Source: JAVBTT01 sp031550325
GTDB taxonomy: Bacteria > Bacillota > Clostridia > Oscillospirales > UBA929
Assembly (NCBI GenBank): GCA_031550325.1
Contig: JAVBOR010000022.1
Span: 1-51,200 of the forward strand
Reading direction: 5' to 3'
Length of the DNA: 51,200 bases
Part shown: positions 32,239 to 41,329 of the stretch, piece by piece
Layout of the letters: the number at the start of each line of letters is the position of its first letter
How positions within the stretch are numbered: the first letter of the stretch is position 1
Position numbers and translations under genes: made by a program
The notes under the pieces: generated by a model
The model's input: the letters and a program-made list of their open reading frames with translations, nothing else
Database searches by the model: none
Told to the model about the DNA's origin: nothing

Positions 32239-34278
32239 TTACCTGAGCAGCGTGTTCTCCCCGGGAACGTCGCGCATCTCCTGCTGAATGCGGAAATACG
32301 CGTCTAATACATCCTTGGCGATCGGGGCAATGCGTGAGCCAGCGCCGCCCTTTTCCACTACGACCGTCACGGCGATCTCGGGAGTCTCATACGGCCCGTA
32401 CGCCACAAAAACCGCGTTGTTCGGTTTGTCCTGCGTGGACTGCACCGAGCCGGTCTTCGCCGCGATCTCCACCGGGTATCCCACAAATGTGGAGTAGGCC
32501 GTTCCCCCGGACTGCGCCACCATGTGCATGCCGGTCTGCAGGGCGGAAATGGTGGCGTCGGACAAGCTCAGGTCGTTGACCACCGTAACCGGCGTCTCGT
32601 ACAGCGTCTGGCTGAAGTCGTACTCCTTGACCTCGCTGAGCAAATGCGCCGCGTGGCGCTTGCCGTCCCCCGCGATCGTGGCCACATAGTTGGCAATCTG
32701 CAGCGGGGTAAACGCGTTGTCCGACTGGCCGATCGCGGCGGCCAGCGCCAGGCCGGGATACCACTGCGACCCGATCTGCTTGCTGGTCTCCGGTCCCGCC
32801 ACATAGCCCATCTGCTCGCCCTGGAGCTCGATTCCCGTGGCCTCGCCCAGGCCGTACTGCCGGGCCCAGAAGCCCTGACGCTCAATGCCCTCCTGCCGGC
32901 CCACGTCAAAAAAGAAGTAGTTGCAGCTCTTTTGAAGCGCCTGCATGACGTTGATCGTGCCGTGGTTGCTGGGATAGATGTGGCATTTGGGCTGATAGTC
33001 CTTGTAATATGTGTAGACGCCGCGGTCGGTGATCTTGCTCTCGGGCGTGATCAGCCCGTCCTCCAGCCCCGCCGTGGCCGTGACCATTTTGTAGGTCGAG
33101 CCCGGCGAGTAAACCCCGGCGATCGCGCGGTTGTAAAGCGGCTTCAGCGGGTCCTCCAAAAGGCCGGCGTAATCCTGAGAAAAGCTCTGAAGGTGAAACG
33201 TCGGGTATGAGGCCATCGCCAGCACCTCGCCGGTGCGCACATCCACCACAACAGCTGCCCCGGCCTCGCTCTCCTTGCCCTTCAGCGGCTCGCCGGTCTC
33301 CTGCATTTTCAGAATGTGGCTCTCCAGCAGCCGCTCCACCTCGGCCTGCAGCGCAATGTCAACGGTTAAGTACACGTTCGCGCCGGGCTTCGGCTCCTTG
33401 GTGTACACGACGTTCTGCACGCGGCCTGCTGTGTTGGTCTCCTCGGTGCGCACCCCGGCCTCGCCGTGCAGCCACGACTCAAACGCACGCTCCGCGCCGT
33501 CAATGCCGACAATCTCGTCGGAGGCGTAGCCGAGAGACGCAAATTGCTCAAACTGTTCCTCGGGAATCTGGCCCACCCTGCCCAGCAAATGCGCTGCAAA
33601 ATCGGTGTCGTACTGCCGGATGGGGACGTTTTCCACGCGGGCTGCCGGAATCGCGCGCTCCAGAATGTTGCTGACAAGCTCCATGGACACGTTTCGCGCG
33701 AAGACATACGGCGCGACCGTCGGCACGATTTCCCGCAGCTCCAGCTCGTACAGCACCCCCACAGCCAGACGCGCGTCATGGTCGCCGAGCCTGTCGGGCA
33801 GCTTAAACTGCACCCGCAGCCTGTCGATGAGCTCGGCCGCGGTGACGCCCTTCCACTCCTTGCGCTCGAGATACTTCTCCAGCCTGTCCTTTTGGGCGCT
33901 CGTGGCCGTGGTTTTGTAGGAAAACGGCACCTGGGTCACCGGGAACTCGTCAACGTACGCGTTGCCGGTCTGCTCGACAAGCCGCACGAGCTCCAAAAGG
34001 GCGACCGAAGGGTCGTCCTGCAGCCTCAGGCGCTTGAGGTCGAGGTAGACGTCATAGCTGAGCTCGTTGGTGACCAGCGGCCTTCCATAGCGGTCGAAGA
34101 TGCCCCCGCGCGCCGCCGGAATGGTCACGGTCCGGACAATCTTTTTCTCCGACGCGATCGCATAATCCGATCCGTTGACAATCTGCATGGTATACAGGCG
34201 TACGCCCATGACCATAGCCAGTACAAGCACGAGCGCGCCGATCACGCACACGCGGACATTGAGTCTCATGCCTTCCAA
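32239..34278 (-). CDS. mrdA: Penicillin-binding protein 2, elongasome transpeptidase
   Basis: A 679-residue class B PBP that cross-links lateral-wall peptidoglycan with RodA and MreCD. One N-terminal membrane anchor (about 8-28) precedes the pedestal domain (RGGIFDRYGRPLVTNE) and the C-terminal transpeptidase. Active-site motifs: SxxK as SPGSTYKM, SxN as KSCNYF and KTG as AAKTGSVQ. Full length. The start is uncertain: TTG 34278 lies 12 bases after AGGAGG, and ATG 34269 is closer to a GGAAGG. Confidence 0.95.
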   Translation of the reverse strand: MEGMRLNVRVCVIGALVLVLAMVMGVRLYTMQIVNGSDYAIASEKKIVRTVTIPAARGGIFDRYGRPLVTNELSYDVYLDLKRLRLQDDPSVALLELVRLVEQTGNAYVDEFPVTQVPFSYKTTATSAQKDRLEKYLERKEWKGVTAAELIDRLRVQFKLPDRLGDHDARLAVGVLYELELREIVPTVAPYVFARNVSMELVSNILERAIPAARVENVPIRQYDTDFAAHLLGRVGQIPEEQFEQFASLGYASDEIVGIDGAERAFESWLHGEAGVRTEETNTAGRVQNVVYTKEPKPGANVYLTVDIALQAEVERLLESHILKMQETGEPLKGKESEAGAAVVVDVRTGEVLAMASYPTFHLQSFSQDYAGLLEDPLKPLYNRAIAGVYSPGSTYKMVTATAGLEDGLITPESKITDRGVYTYYKDYQPKCHIYPSNHGTINVMQALQKSCNYFFFDVGRQEGIERQGFWARQYGLGEATGIELQGEQMGYVAGPETSKQIGSQWYPGLALAAAIGQSDNAFTPLQIANYVATIAGDGKRHAAHLLSEVKEYDFSQTLYETPVTVVNDLSLSDATISALQTGMHMVAQSGGTAYSTFVGYPVEIAAKTGSVQSTQDKPNNAVFVAYGPYETPEIAVTVVVEKGGAGSRIAPIAKDVLDAYFRIQQEMRDVPGENTLLR

Positions 34279-34314
34279 GGGAATCGAACACCTCCTGAAC
34301 GCCGCGCCAGCGCG

Positions 34315-34830
34315 TCAAAACAACGGCTGCAGCGCGTGAAACTTCCTGTAAATGCTGCGGATAAACACATAGAGAATCGGAACGGCCGGCAACGTGATCA
34401 GCACCTCGGCCGGCGCCACGGCAAGCAGCGCGTCAAACCCGGCGCGCCCGCCGATCCAATAAAAAAACGCAAAGAAAAACACATCCACCGCAATCTGCCC
34501 GGCGACAGACCAAAGAAGGCCGGTCAGAAGATTTTTGCGGAACAGGCGCTCGGTGGAAAACCCCACCAGCACCCCGAGCAGAAGCAGCGCGATCGAGAAA
34601 AACGCCTCGGACGGCGGAATAAACGCGTCGCACAGGAGCCCGGCCAGCAGGCCAAAAACGCCGCCGCCCTTTGCCCCTTCAAAAACGGCCACCAGAATCG
34701 CCAGCGGAATCACCGGAAGCGCGCGGATCTGGCCGATGCGCAGCGGAAGAAACAGCTGCAACGCCATGGTCAGCCAGAGCGTAATCCCATACAACAGCCA
34801 TTTGAAGACGGCGTTGCGCGTGTCGGTCAC
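34315..34830 (-). CDS. mreD: Rod-shape determining protein MreD
   Basis: A 171-residue membrane protein with five or six helices, partner of MreC in the elongasome. Recognised by size, hydropathy, the short acidic/aromatic GLLAGLLCDAFIPP region typical of MreD, and position between mreC and mrdA. It starts at GTG 34830, overlapping the mreC stop by four bases (GTGA). Confidence 0.9.
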   Translation of the reverse strand: MTDTRNAVFKWLLYGITLWLTMALQLFLPLRIGQIRALPVIPLAILVAVFEGAKGGGVFGLLAGLLCDAFIPPSEAFFSIALLLLGVLVGFSTERLFRKNLLTGLLWSVAGQIAVDVFFFAFFYWIGGRAGFDALLAVAPAEVLITLPAVPILYVFIRSIYRKFHALQPLF

Positions 34831-35672
34831 GGTTCCACCTCCCCGGAGAAGTCCGTCACCACAAAGACCTTTGTCAGCCTGTCGAGCTCGGCCAGGGGCT
34901 CCAGAATGGCGCGCGCCGAAATGCCCGAGGCCTCGGTCTCCATGCCGATGACCCTGCCGATGGGGATATCCTTGGGATACGTTCCCCCCGCGCCAGAGGT
35001 GAGGATCTCATCGCCGTTTTGAATGTCGGCGTCCACCGGCAGATAGGAAAGCGCGAGCTTCCCCTCCTGCATCAGTTCAAAGCTCCCCTCGGCCACGGCG
35101 GTCAGGTCGGTGCGGAACACACGCGCGCCTATCTGGAGGTCGGTATCAATGACCGAGACGAGGGTCGCCCAGTTGGAGCCGACCTCCCTGACAACGCCCG
35201 CCAGATACAGTTCAGAGGTCACGACGCAGTCGCCCACCTCAATGCCGGCGTTCGCGCCCTGGTCGATGGTAAAGGTCCGCGCCCAGTTGGACGAGTCCCG
35301 CGTGATGATCTTGGCCATCTCAAACTGCAGTTTGGGCCGGTGAGCGCGCACGTCCAGAAGCTCCCTGAGCTGCTCGTTCTCGGCCATCGCCTCCTGATAG
35401 GCCCGCGACTGCCGCTCATACTCTGCGACCTGAACGCGCAGCTGCTCGTTTTCGGCCAGAAGCGAGTCGTAGGCGTATCTGGCGTCATACGACCCCTCGA
35501 TCATCCCGACAACGCCCGACATGAACACCTGCAGCGGCTTAAACAGAACGCCCAGCGCGTTGGAGACCGGCGTGGTTCCTCTGGACATCAGCGAAGCGAC
35601 GGCCATTGCCAAAATCAGCGCGACAACGAGGATCGCGATGATTAAACCCCGGTGACGGAGCAGAAATTTCAA
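34827..35672 (-). CDS. mreC: Rod-shape determining protein MreC
   Basis: A 281-residue bitopic protein: a short cytosolic tail, one membrane helix (about 10-28), a coiled-coil segment (about 65-105, LLAENEQLRVQVAEYERQ), and the beta-rich periplasm-side domain (KIITRDSSNWARTFTIDQGANAGI, then VVREVGSNWATLVSVID) characteristic of MreC. The start is TTG at 35672 (family-typical MKFLLRHRGLI), with GAGGAAGAG five bases upstream and two bases after the maf stop. mreB is absent from this locus and must lie elsewhere or be missing. Confidence 0.94.
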   Translation of the reverse strand: MKFLLRHRGLIIAILVVALILAMAVASLMSRGTTPVSNALGVLFKPLQVFMSGVVGMIEGSYDARYAYDSLLAENEQLRVQVAEYERQSRAYQEAMAENEQLRELLDVRAHRPKLQFEMAKIITRDSSNWARTFTIDQGANAGIEVGDCVVTSELYLAGVVREVGSNWATLVSVIDTDLQIGARVFRTDLTAVAEGSFELMQEGKLALSYLPVDADIQNGDEILTSGAGGTYPKDIPIGRVIGMETEASGISARAILEPLAELDRLTKVFVVTDFSGEVEP

Positions 35673-35674
35673 GC

Positions 35675-36268
35675 CTACTCTTCCTCTTCAAACAGATTTA
35701 CACCCAAATCGGCCAGAACGCGTCCGAGCCGAAAAAGCGGCAGTCCCATGACATTGTAAAAATCGCCGTCCACGCGCTCGCACAGCAGCGCGCCGCGCTC
35801 CTGCACCCCGTAGGCCCCGGCCTTGTCCAGAGGCTCTCCCGTGGCGACGTACGCTTCGATCTCCTGTGTGCTCATCGGGCGCATCAGCACCGCGGTGGAC
35901 TCCACCTCGGTGATGGTCTGCCCGTCATGTATGACCGTAAGCCCGGTGTACACCGTGTGCCAGTTCCCGGCCAGCATCGTGAGCATGCCGAACGCGTCGG
36001 CTGCGTCGGACGGCTTGCCCAGCGCGCCGCCGTCAAACCAGACGATGGTGTCGGCCGCAATGACCACGTCCTCGGGCGACGCTGAAACGGCCTCAGCCTT
36101 GCGGCGCGACCAGTGGCCGACGAGCTCCTCGGGCGGCATGTCGGACAAAAGCTTTTCCTCGACGCGCGGATCGACAATTTTGCACTGCGTGAGTCCAATT
36201 CGCTTAACGAGTTCGGCGCGGCGCGGCGAAGTGGACGCCAAGATGATTCTACCCAAAACAGATGTCAT
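35675..36268 (-). CDS. maf: Maf-family nucleotide pyrophosphatase
   Basis: A 197-residue house-cleaning enzyme hydrolysing dTTP/UTP or modified nucleotides. The family opening IILASTSPRRAELVKRIGL and the central AADTIVWFDGGALGKPSD are clear, as is YGVQERGALLCERVDGDFYNVMGLPL near the end. Start choice is uncertain: ATG 36268, ATG 36277 or TTG 36256 (the last giving the shortest family-like N-terminus). Reading from further upstream runs into the U32 gene. In Bacillus maf also precedes the mre genes. Confidence 0.93.
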   Translation of the reverse strand: MTSVLGRIILASTSPRRAELVKRIGLTQCKIVDPRVEEKLLSDMPPEELVGHWSRRKAEAVSASPEDVVIAADTIVWFDGGALGKPSDAADAFGMLTMLAGNWHTVYTGLTVIHDGQTITEVESTAVLMRPMSTQEIEAYVATGEPLDKAGAYGVQERGALLCERVDGDFYNVMGLPLFRLGRVLADLGVNLFEEEE

Positions 36269-36305
36269 TCCTTCCATCAAATCGCGGTAGCGGCGCTTAT
36301 GCGGC

Positions 36306-38333
36306 TCAGGCCCGCGAGCCCGGCTCCACCAGGTAAAACCCCGTGGTGCACTGATTGGGCACATACTTGCCCGTTCCCCTGTAGCGCTCGGCGACCTGAA
36401 CGCATTCGCGCGCGTTCTCGGTGGTAAAGTTCAGGCGCGCTCCCCAAAGCCCGATTTGCCGCCACTGCGCCCTGTATGGGAGCATCCAGAGCTTCTGCCC
36501 GGCGTACATCAGCGTGCGGTGGCCGCTCTCGCGCACGAGCGGCATGCGAAGGCCCTCCTCATCGGTCAGTTCCAGCGGGCTATCGCAGCGGCACAGGCCG
36601 CCCGGCGCCTGAATCAGGCAGCGTCCCGACAGCAGCAGCGGAATGCGCCCGTACACGGCCAGCTCTGTGTCCATGTTGTGCGACAGGCCGCGGCAGTCGC
36701 CCAGGCTCAGCCCCGGCGAAAGCGTGATCGACAGCAGCCCGCGCTGTTTGTATTCTTTCAGCGTCTGGGAATTGGTGGCCGAAAACTCTCCCCGCACCGC
36801 AAACCCTCTGGACACCGCCAGCGGAATGTGCCCGGGGCTGTAGACAAGCGCCTGCCGCACGCCGAGGGCGTGTGCGGCCTCCAGCTGCGCCAGCAAATCG
36901 CCGAGCGCGTCGTCACAGATCACGCGCGGCAGCGCCGCGGCAACCGTCAGCCCGGCGGCGCAAAGCGCCGAGGTCTTCTCGGGCGACTCGACGAGCTCGC
37001 TCAGCGGCAAATACAGGCAGGCCGGACGCATGGCGCTGAGCTCGGACGTAAGCTGGCGCATCGCCGCCAGCGAAAACGTCAGCACCGGCTCCTCCCGGCG
37101 GGGCAGCAGCTTGACTCCGGCGTAAAACCGTCCGGCCTCGCGCTCGGGCGGGGCAGACCGCGACGCGTCCAGCTTGGCCAGAACCTCGCGGCGCATGTCC
37201 TGCAGCGCCGATGTGGGCAAGGAAAGCCCGCCGTCGGCGCGCGTGCGCGCCTCCTCGCAGCGGTACGGGGTGCCGCCCAGCCGATACCACTGGGTGTTGG
37301 CCTCGGCCTCAAGCGCGTGCGCGCCGGGCATGGCCACGGCCACCGGCCCGACGGTCATCTCTGTGTGACCCTGGTAGTCGTCCACGGCCAGCCGCGCGGG
37401 CTCGTCCCGGCGGATCAGGCAGTACATCCGCACCGGCACGCAGGCGCGCTCGGGCCTGTTGGCCATCTCCGACCGCACGCCCGTCAAAAACGACTCAGCG
37501 CGCGCCGGAAGCGGCAAAACGGCGGTGGGAGAGCCCGCTCCCGAGTAAAACCAGTCGGTAAACCCGGGCAACCCAAGTTCCGCCGAAAGGGAATCCAGTC
37601 GGCGGGGGAGCGGCGGCTCTCCGTCCAGCGCCTCCCGCGCGACCTTTGTCAGCACGCAGGCTGCCTCGGGGGAACGGTCGTCGGACGCCACCTGAATGGC
37701 GGTGACGCCAAACTCCTTCAGCTCCTGAAGATGCCCCAGAAGGGAAACGTCCTTATGAAAAAGCGGGGTCCCGTCGGCCGCGGTCGCGTATCCGTAAGGC
37801 TTGCGGCAGCCGAGCCTGCATTCGGCGTCCCCGCCCAAAAAACAGGGACCGCTTCCCGCCAGCGGGCAAAGACGGCCAAGCGCGAGCACCTGCAGCTCTA
37901 TCGGCGCGCGTCTGGCAATGTACTCGATCTGCGCCCTGCCCAGCGTCTGGCTCAGCGCCACGCGCGAACAGCCCAGGGCGGCCGCGAACAAAACCCCTTC
38001 GAGGTTGTGTACGCCTCCGGAAAAAAAGAGCTTCGCGTCCGGCGCCGTCATGCGGACAAACCGCGCGGCGCCGGGCTCGGATACGAGCACGGCGCTCAGC
38101 CCCCGGCGGTACAGGCGCTGGAGCGGCTTTTCGGCCAGCTCAAGCATTTGATCAGTCATCTGCCCCGACAGGTCCAGCACGGTGGATATTCCCCGGCGGA
38201 GGCAATATTTCAGCGTATCGGCCATCTGCTCGCCGGGAGATCCCTCCCAAAAGCTCAGCAAAAGCTCGTCCGCGCCCGACTGGACAGCGGCGACGGCGGC
38301 GTCATATCGGCTGGCGGCTGCTTGCAGCTTCAA
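36306..38333 (-). CDS. U32 family peptidase with DUF3656-type insert
   Basis: A 675-residue protein. The N-terminal U32 region (residues 1-260) includes KLFFSGGVHNLEGVLFAAAL and the Cys-rich CRLGCRKPYGYA. A middle DUF3656-like region follows, then a second U32-like half ending near CLIQAPGGLCRCDSPLELTDEEG. U32 relatives include collagenase-like peptidases and the RlhA and TrhP/YegQ RNA hydroxylation factors; the conserved Cys set favours an Fe-S/RNA-modification role over proteolysis. The start is TTG at 38333. It follows zapA, an arrangement common in Clostridia, with an F repeat in the gap. Confidence 0.88.
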   Translation of the reverse strand: MKLQAAASRYDAAVAAVQSGADELLLSFWEGSPGEQMADTLKYCLRRGISTVLDLSGQMTDQMLELAEKPLQRLYRRGLSAVLVSEPGAARFVRMTAPDAKLFFSGGVHNLEGVLFAAALGCSRVALSQTLGRAQIEYIARRAPIELQVLALGRLCPLAGSGPCFLGGDAECRLGCRKPYGYATAADGTPLFHKDVSLLGHLQELKEFGVTAIQVASDDRSPEAACVLTKVAREALDGEPPLPRRLDSLSAELGLPGFTDWFYSGAGSPTAVLPLPARAESFLTGVRSEMANRPERACVPVRMYCLIRRDEPARLAVDDYQGHTEMTVGPVAVAMPGAHALEAEANTQWYRLGGTPYRCEEARTRADGGLSLPTSALQDMRREVLAKLDASRSAPPEREAGRFYAGVKLLPRREEPVLTFSLAAMRQLTSELSAMRPACLYLPLSELVESPEKTSALCAAGLTVAAALPRVICDDALGDLLAQLEAAHALGVRQALVYSPGHIPLAVSRGFAVRGEFSATNSQTLKEYKQRGLLSITLSPGLSLGDCRGLSHNMDTELAVYGRIPLLLSGRCLIQAPGGLCRCDSPLELTDEEGLRMPLVRESGHRTLMYAGQKLWMLPYRAQWRQIGLWGARLNFTTENARECVQVAERYRGTGKYVPNQCTTGFYLVEPGSRA

Positions 38334-38363
38334 CAGGGCATCCCAACCTTAGTTACATAATCG

Positions 38364-38467
38364 AGGCTGATGACAAAGACTCTTCCGACCCGAGGCTGCA
38401 CAGCGGCGAGCTGTAGAGGCTCGGAATACTCCGGGCTTTCCGGTCGGAAAAGCTTTGGAATCGCCAC
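38364..38467 (+). repeat. Structured repeat F, copy 2
   Basis: Shares AGGCTGATGACA at one end and GCTTTGGAATCGC at the other with copy 1 (15952-16088). Stems: TTCCGACC (38383-38390) with GGTCGGAA (38442-38449), CCGAG (38390-38394) with CTCGG (38420-38424), and ACAGC/GCTGT around the same GGCGA loop. It lacks the extra GCCGCG hairpin of copy 1. It lies between the zapA stop and the U32 start; both genes read on the minus strand. Confidence 0.7.
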
Positions 38468-38494
38468 AAGAGAGGTCTGTCCTCAGTCTGACAA

Positions 38495-38812
38495 TCAAGT
38501 CTTTCCGGCCTTAAGCCGGAAGATTTCGCGTCTGGCCTCCGCCAGTTCGGCCTTAACCTTCTGCGTCTCGTCCAGACAGTCCTTGATCTGCGCGCGAAGA
38601 TGCTCGGTGTTGTCGGACGCCTTCTCGGCCTTGTCCGCCAACTTGACGGCCGCCAGGACTGCGGCGTGGGACAGGGACAGATGCGCGCCGGCCGTGATCT
38701 CTTTAATCTCACGGTCGACAGCGGCGGCAACTCTGCGCATGTACGCCGGGTCTTCCTCAGATATAAGCGTATATTCCTGATTGGCAACCTCCACCAAAAC
38801 ACGGTTCTTCAT
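38495..38812 (-). CDS. zapA: Cell division protein ZapA
   Basis: A 105-residue FtsZ-ring bundling factor. The globular N-terminal part (KNRVLVEVANQEYTLISEED) matches ZapA, and residues from about 45 to the end form a helix with heptad-like spacing (coiled coil). The ATG at 38812 lies eight bases after GGAGG. It leads the large minus-strand cell-shape cluster, whose first promoter lies at 38845-38853. Confidence 0.92.
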   Translation of the reverse strand: MKNRVLVEVANQEYTLISEEDPAYMRRVAAAVDREIKEITAGAHLSLSHAAVLAAVKLADKAEKASDNTEHLRAQIKDCLDETQKVKAELAEARREIFRLKAGKT

Positions 38813-38844
38813 CCTGCCAGCCTCCGTTTGCTTGATGATGCCGT

Positions 38845-38853
38845 ATTATATCA
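38845..38853 (-). promoter_or_regulatory. Extended -10 promoter of zapA
   Basis: TGATATAAT on the minus strand is a perfect extended -10 (TG-N-TATAAT) about 32 bases before the zapA start. No good -35 is present at 17 bases, as expected for extended -10 promoters. Confidence 0.55.
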
Positions 38854-38957
38854 TAGATCCCTCCGATGGGAAAGCCTTCCTTGGATTTTTACGCCCATCT
38901 TTTTGTGACGCGCCGCCGCCGGGGGGCGCTAAATGGCTAGCCAGCAAACCCAACATA

Positions 38958-38966
38958 TGATATAGT
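38958..38966 (+). promoter_or_regulatory. Extended -10 promoter of the flavin reductase gene
   Basis: TGATATAGT on the plus strand, 30 bases upstream of the ATG at 38996, without a clear -35. It mirrors the zapA promoter 100 bases away on the other strand. Confidence 0.45.
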
Positions 38967-38995
38967 AATGAAAACATTATGGGGGAGACTATGCC

Positions 38996-39505
38996 ATGAT
39001 CAGAATACGTCCCGAGGATATGGGCCAAAGCGTGTTTGACCGCATCGGCAAGCAGTGGATGCTGGTCACCGCGCGCGCTGGCGGCGCCGTAAATACCATG
39101 ACCGCCAGCTGGGGCGGCCTCGGCATTTTGTGGAACCGGCCCGTCGCGTTTATCTTTGTACGCCCGCAGCGCTACACCTATGAGTTTTTGGAAAACAGCG
39201 ACCGGTTTACCCTCTCTTTCCTGCCCGAATCGCAGCGCGCCGCGCTCAACCTGTGCGGATCCAAAAGCGGCCGCGACCTGGACAAGATCGCAGCCGCCGG
39301 CCTGACGCTCCGCGAGACCAAGGAGGGCTGTCCGGCCTTTGCGCAGTCAGAGCTGACGCTGGTGTGCGAAAAGCTGTATGTGCAGGATCTTCAGGGCTGC
39401 GGCTTTCAGCGGCCCGAGCTGCTAAAGCAGTTTTATCCCCAAAATGACCTCCACCGCATGTACGTGGGCGAGATCCTCGGCGTGGAGAGAGAAGACCGGC
39501 CCTGA
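38996..39505 (+). CDS. Flavin reductase family protein
   Basis: A 169-residue FMN-binding split-barrel protein. NTMTASWGGLGILWNRPVA with the following FIFVRPQRYTYEFLE is the family's flavin-binding pattern, and FTLSFLPESQRAALNLCGSKSGRD fits the flavoredoxin/reductase-like subfamily. It probably passes electrons between reduced FMN and an unidentified partner. The ATG at 38996 follows GGGGGAG by eight bases. Only 17 bases separate it from hflX, so they probably share a message. Confidence 0.9.
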   Translation: MIRIRPEDMGQSVFDRIGKQWMLVTARAGGAVNTMTASWGGLGILWNRPVAFIFVRPQRYTYEFLENSDRFTLSFLPESQRAALNLCGSKSGRDLDKIAAAGLTLRETKEGCPAFAQSELTLVCEKLYVQDLQGCGFQRPELLKQFYPQNDLHRMYVGEILGVEREDRP

Positions 39506-39522
39506 ACGTAAAGGAGCCATCT

Positions 39523-40599
39523 ATGGAACAAAAGGAAATTGTGATTCTCGTCGGACTGAAAACACGCGACCCGGACCAATCGGCCAGCGAAAGCACGCTG
39601 GATGAGCTTGAGTCTCTTGTGCGCACCGCGGGCGGGGAAGTCGTCGCGCGCGTGTTTCAGCAGCGCGACACGCCCGACGTCCGCTACTATATCGGCGAGG
39701 GCAAGGCCCAGGAGGTCGCGCAGCTTTGCCGGACGCTTGACGCCGGCACCGTGGTGTTTGACAACGAGCTCTCGCCCTCCCAGGCCAAGGCGCTGGAGGA
39801 TCTCCTGGGCGTACAGGTCGTTGACCGCAGCCTGCTGATTCTGAACATTTTCGCCGATCGCGCGCAGTCCCGCGAGGGGCGCGTGCAGGTCGAGCTTGCG
39901 CGGCTGAAATACATCCTGCCGCGGCTGGCGGGACAAGGCGTGCAGATGTCGCGGCTGGGCGGAGGCGGCGCGGGCGGAGGCGGTGCGCGGCGCGGCGCGG
40001 GCGAGACCAAGCTGGAGACCCAGCGCAGGCACATTCGCCAGCGCATCCACAAGCTGGAGACAGAGCTTAGGGACGTCTCGCACGTCCGGCAGATCCAGCG
40101 GCACAGGCGCGTCAAGAACGAGACCCCCACTGTGGCGCTGATCGGCTACACCAACGCCGGAAAATCCACCCTGCAGAGCAAGCTGTGCAAGGTCGACGTA
40201 CAGACCGGCGACCGCCTGTTTGACACGCTTGATCCCTCGACGCGCCGCTGGCATGTGGCCGGCGGAAAAACCGTTTTGCTGACCGACACCGTCGGCTTTA
40301 TCCGCAAGCTTCCGCACCATCTGGTCGAGGCGTTTCAGTCCACGCTTGAGGAGCTGACGTACGCCGACCTTCTCTTGCACGTCATCGACGTGTCTCATCC
40401 CGAATGGCTTGAGCAGGCTGAGGTTGTCGACGACCTGGTTGAACACCTCGGCGCGCAAAATGTCCCCTGCCTGCGCGTTTACAACAAAACCGATGTATTG
40501 AACGCCGAGCTGCTGCCCGCCGGCGTGCGCATCTCGGCCAAACACGGCGCGAACTTCGACGCGCTGCGCGCCGCCGTACTCGAGGCGCTCGCGCCGTGA
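39523..40599 (+). CDS. hflX: GTPase HflX, without the usual C-terminal domain
   Basis: A 358-residue ribosome-associated GTPase involved in rescue or splitting of stalled ribosomes. The HflX N-domain is complete (RYYIGEGKAQEV, VVFDNELSPSQ, LNIFADRAQSREGRVQVELA), followed by the Gly-rich GGGGAGGGGARRGAGE linker and the G domain with GYTNAGKST, DTVGFIRKLP and NKTD. The chain stops directly after the G5 segment (ISAKHG), so the small C-terminal domain found in many homologues of about 420 residues is missing. Its stop overlaps the next start (GTGA). Confidence 0.94.
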   Translation: MEQKEIVILVGLKTRDPDQSASESTLDELESLVRTAGGEVVARVFQQRDTPDVRYYIGEGKAQEVAQLCRTLDAGTVVFDNELSPSQAKALEDLLGVQVVDRSLLILNIFADRAQSREGRVQVELARLKYILPRLAGQGVQMSRLGGGGAGGGGARRGAGETKLETQRRHIRQRIHKLETELRDVSHVRQIQRHRRVKNETPTVALIGYTNAGKSTLQSKLCKVDVQTGDRLFDTLDPSTRRWHVAGGKTVLLTDTVGFIRKLPHHLVEAFQSTLEELTYADLLLHVIDVSHPEWLEQAEVVDDLVEHLGAQNVPCLRVYNKTDVLNAELLPAGVRISAKHGANFDALRAAVLEALAP

Positions 40600-41216
40600 C
40601 GTCCTTTCGTGTGCCAAAGGGGTTTGGCCGGTGCGAGGATATCGTCAACAAGAGCCGTTTCATCGGACGGGTCTGGCCGGTCACCACCGAAGCCGAGGCG
40701 CTCGGCCTGCTCAAGGGCATTCGCGAGGCCGAGCGCGAAGCCAGCCACCACGTATTCGCCTACCGGCTGCGCGACGAGGGCGTGATGCGCTACAGCGACG
40801 ACGGCGAGCCCTCCGGCACGGCCGGTCTTCCGCTAATGGAGGCCTTTCTGCGGCAGGACATATACAACTTTCTGTGCATTTCCACGCGGTATTTCGGGGG
40901 CGTTTTGCTGGGCGCGGGCGGGCTGGTCCGCGCCTACGCCCGCTCGGGCTCGAACGCGCTCGGCGCCGCGGGGGTGGCCGTCATGCGCCTGTGGACCGAG
41001 CTGCGCCTTAGCTGCCCGTACGCGCTTTTTGAGCGCGTGAAGCTTGAGCTTGCCGAACGTGCCGCGCTGATCACGCAGACCGATTACGGCGCCGAGGTGT
41101 CCCTCCTGTTTTCCTTGCCCGCCGACCAGACCGAGCCCTGCCGCCTGGCGCTGTCCGAGCTGTCGGCGGGCGCGCTCGCGCCCGAGCGGCTCAGGGACGC
41201 CTTTTTGGCGCTGTGA
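40596..41216 (+). CDS. yigZ: YigZ family protein (UPF0029/IMPACT-like)
   Basis: A 206-residue protein with the IMPACT N-terminal fold: KSRFIGRVWPV, ASHHVFAYRL, YSDDGEPSGTAGLPLMEAF and ISTRYFGGVLLGAGGLVRAYARS, followed by the smaller C-terminal ferredoxin-like domain. Possible role in translation quality control; biochemical function not established. The start is GTG at 40596, overlapping hflX by four bases, which ties it to the ribosome-linked GTPase. Confidence 0.93.
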   Translation: MTSFRVPKGFGRCEDIVNKSRFIGRVWPVTTEAEALGLLKGIREAEREASHHVFAYRLRDEGVMRYSDDGEPSGTAGLPLMEAFLRQDIYNFLCISTRYFGGVLLGAGGLVRAYARSGSNALGAAGVAVMRLWTELRLSCPYALFERVKLELAERAALITQTDYGAEVSLLFSLPADQTEPCRLALSELSAGALAPERLRDAFLAL

Positions 41217-41329
41217 GCTTCCGGGGAGCCGCCCGGGCCTTCCAAATAATTCTTTATCGCAAAAAGAGGGTTTTGGGCAGCCGGCGTCGTATAAGAATAA
41301 AACAGGGGACTTTGCGTGAAGGGGGGCCG

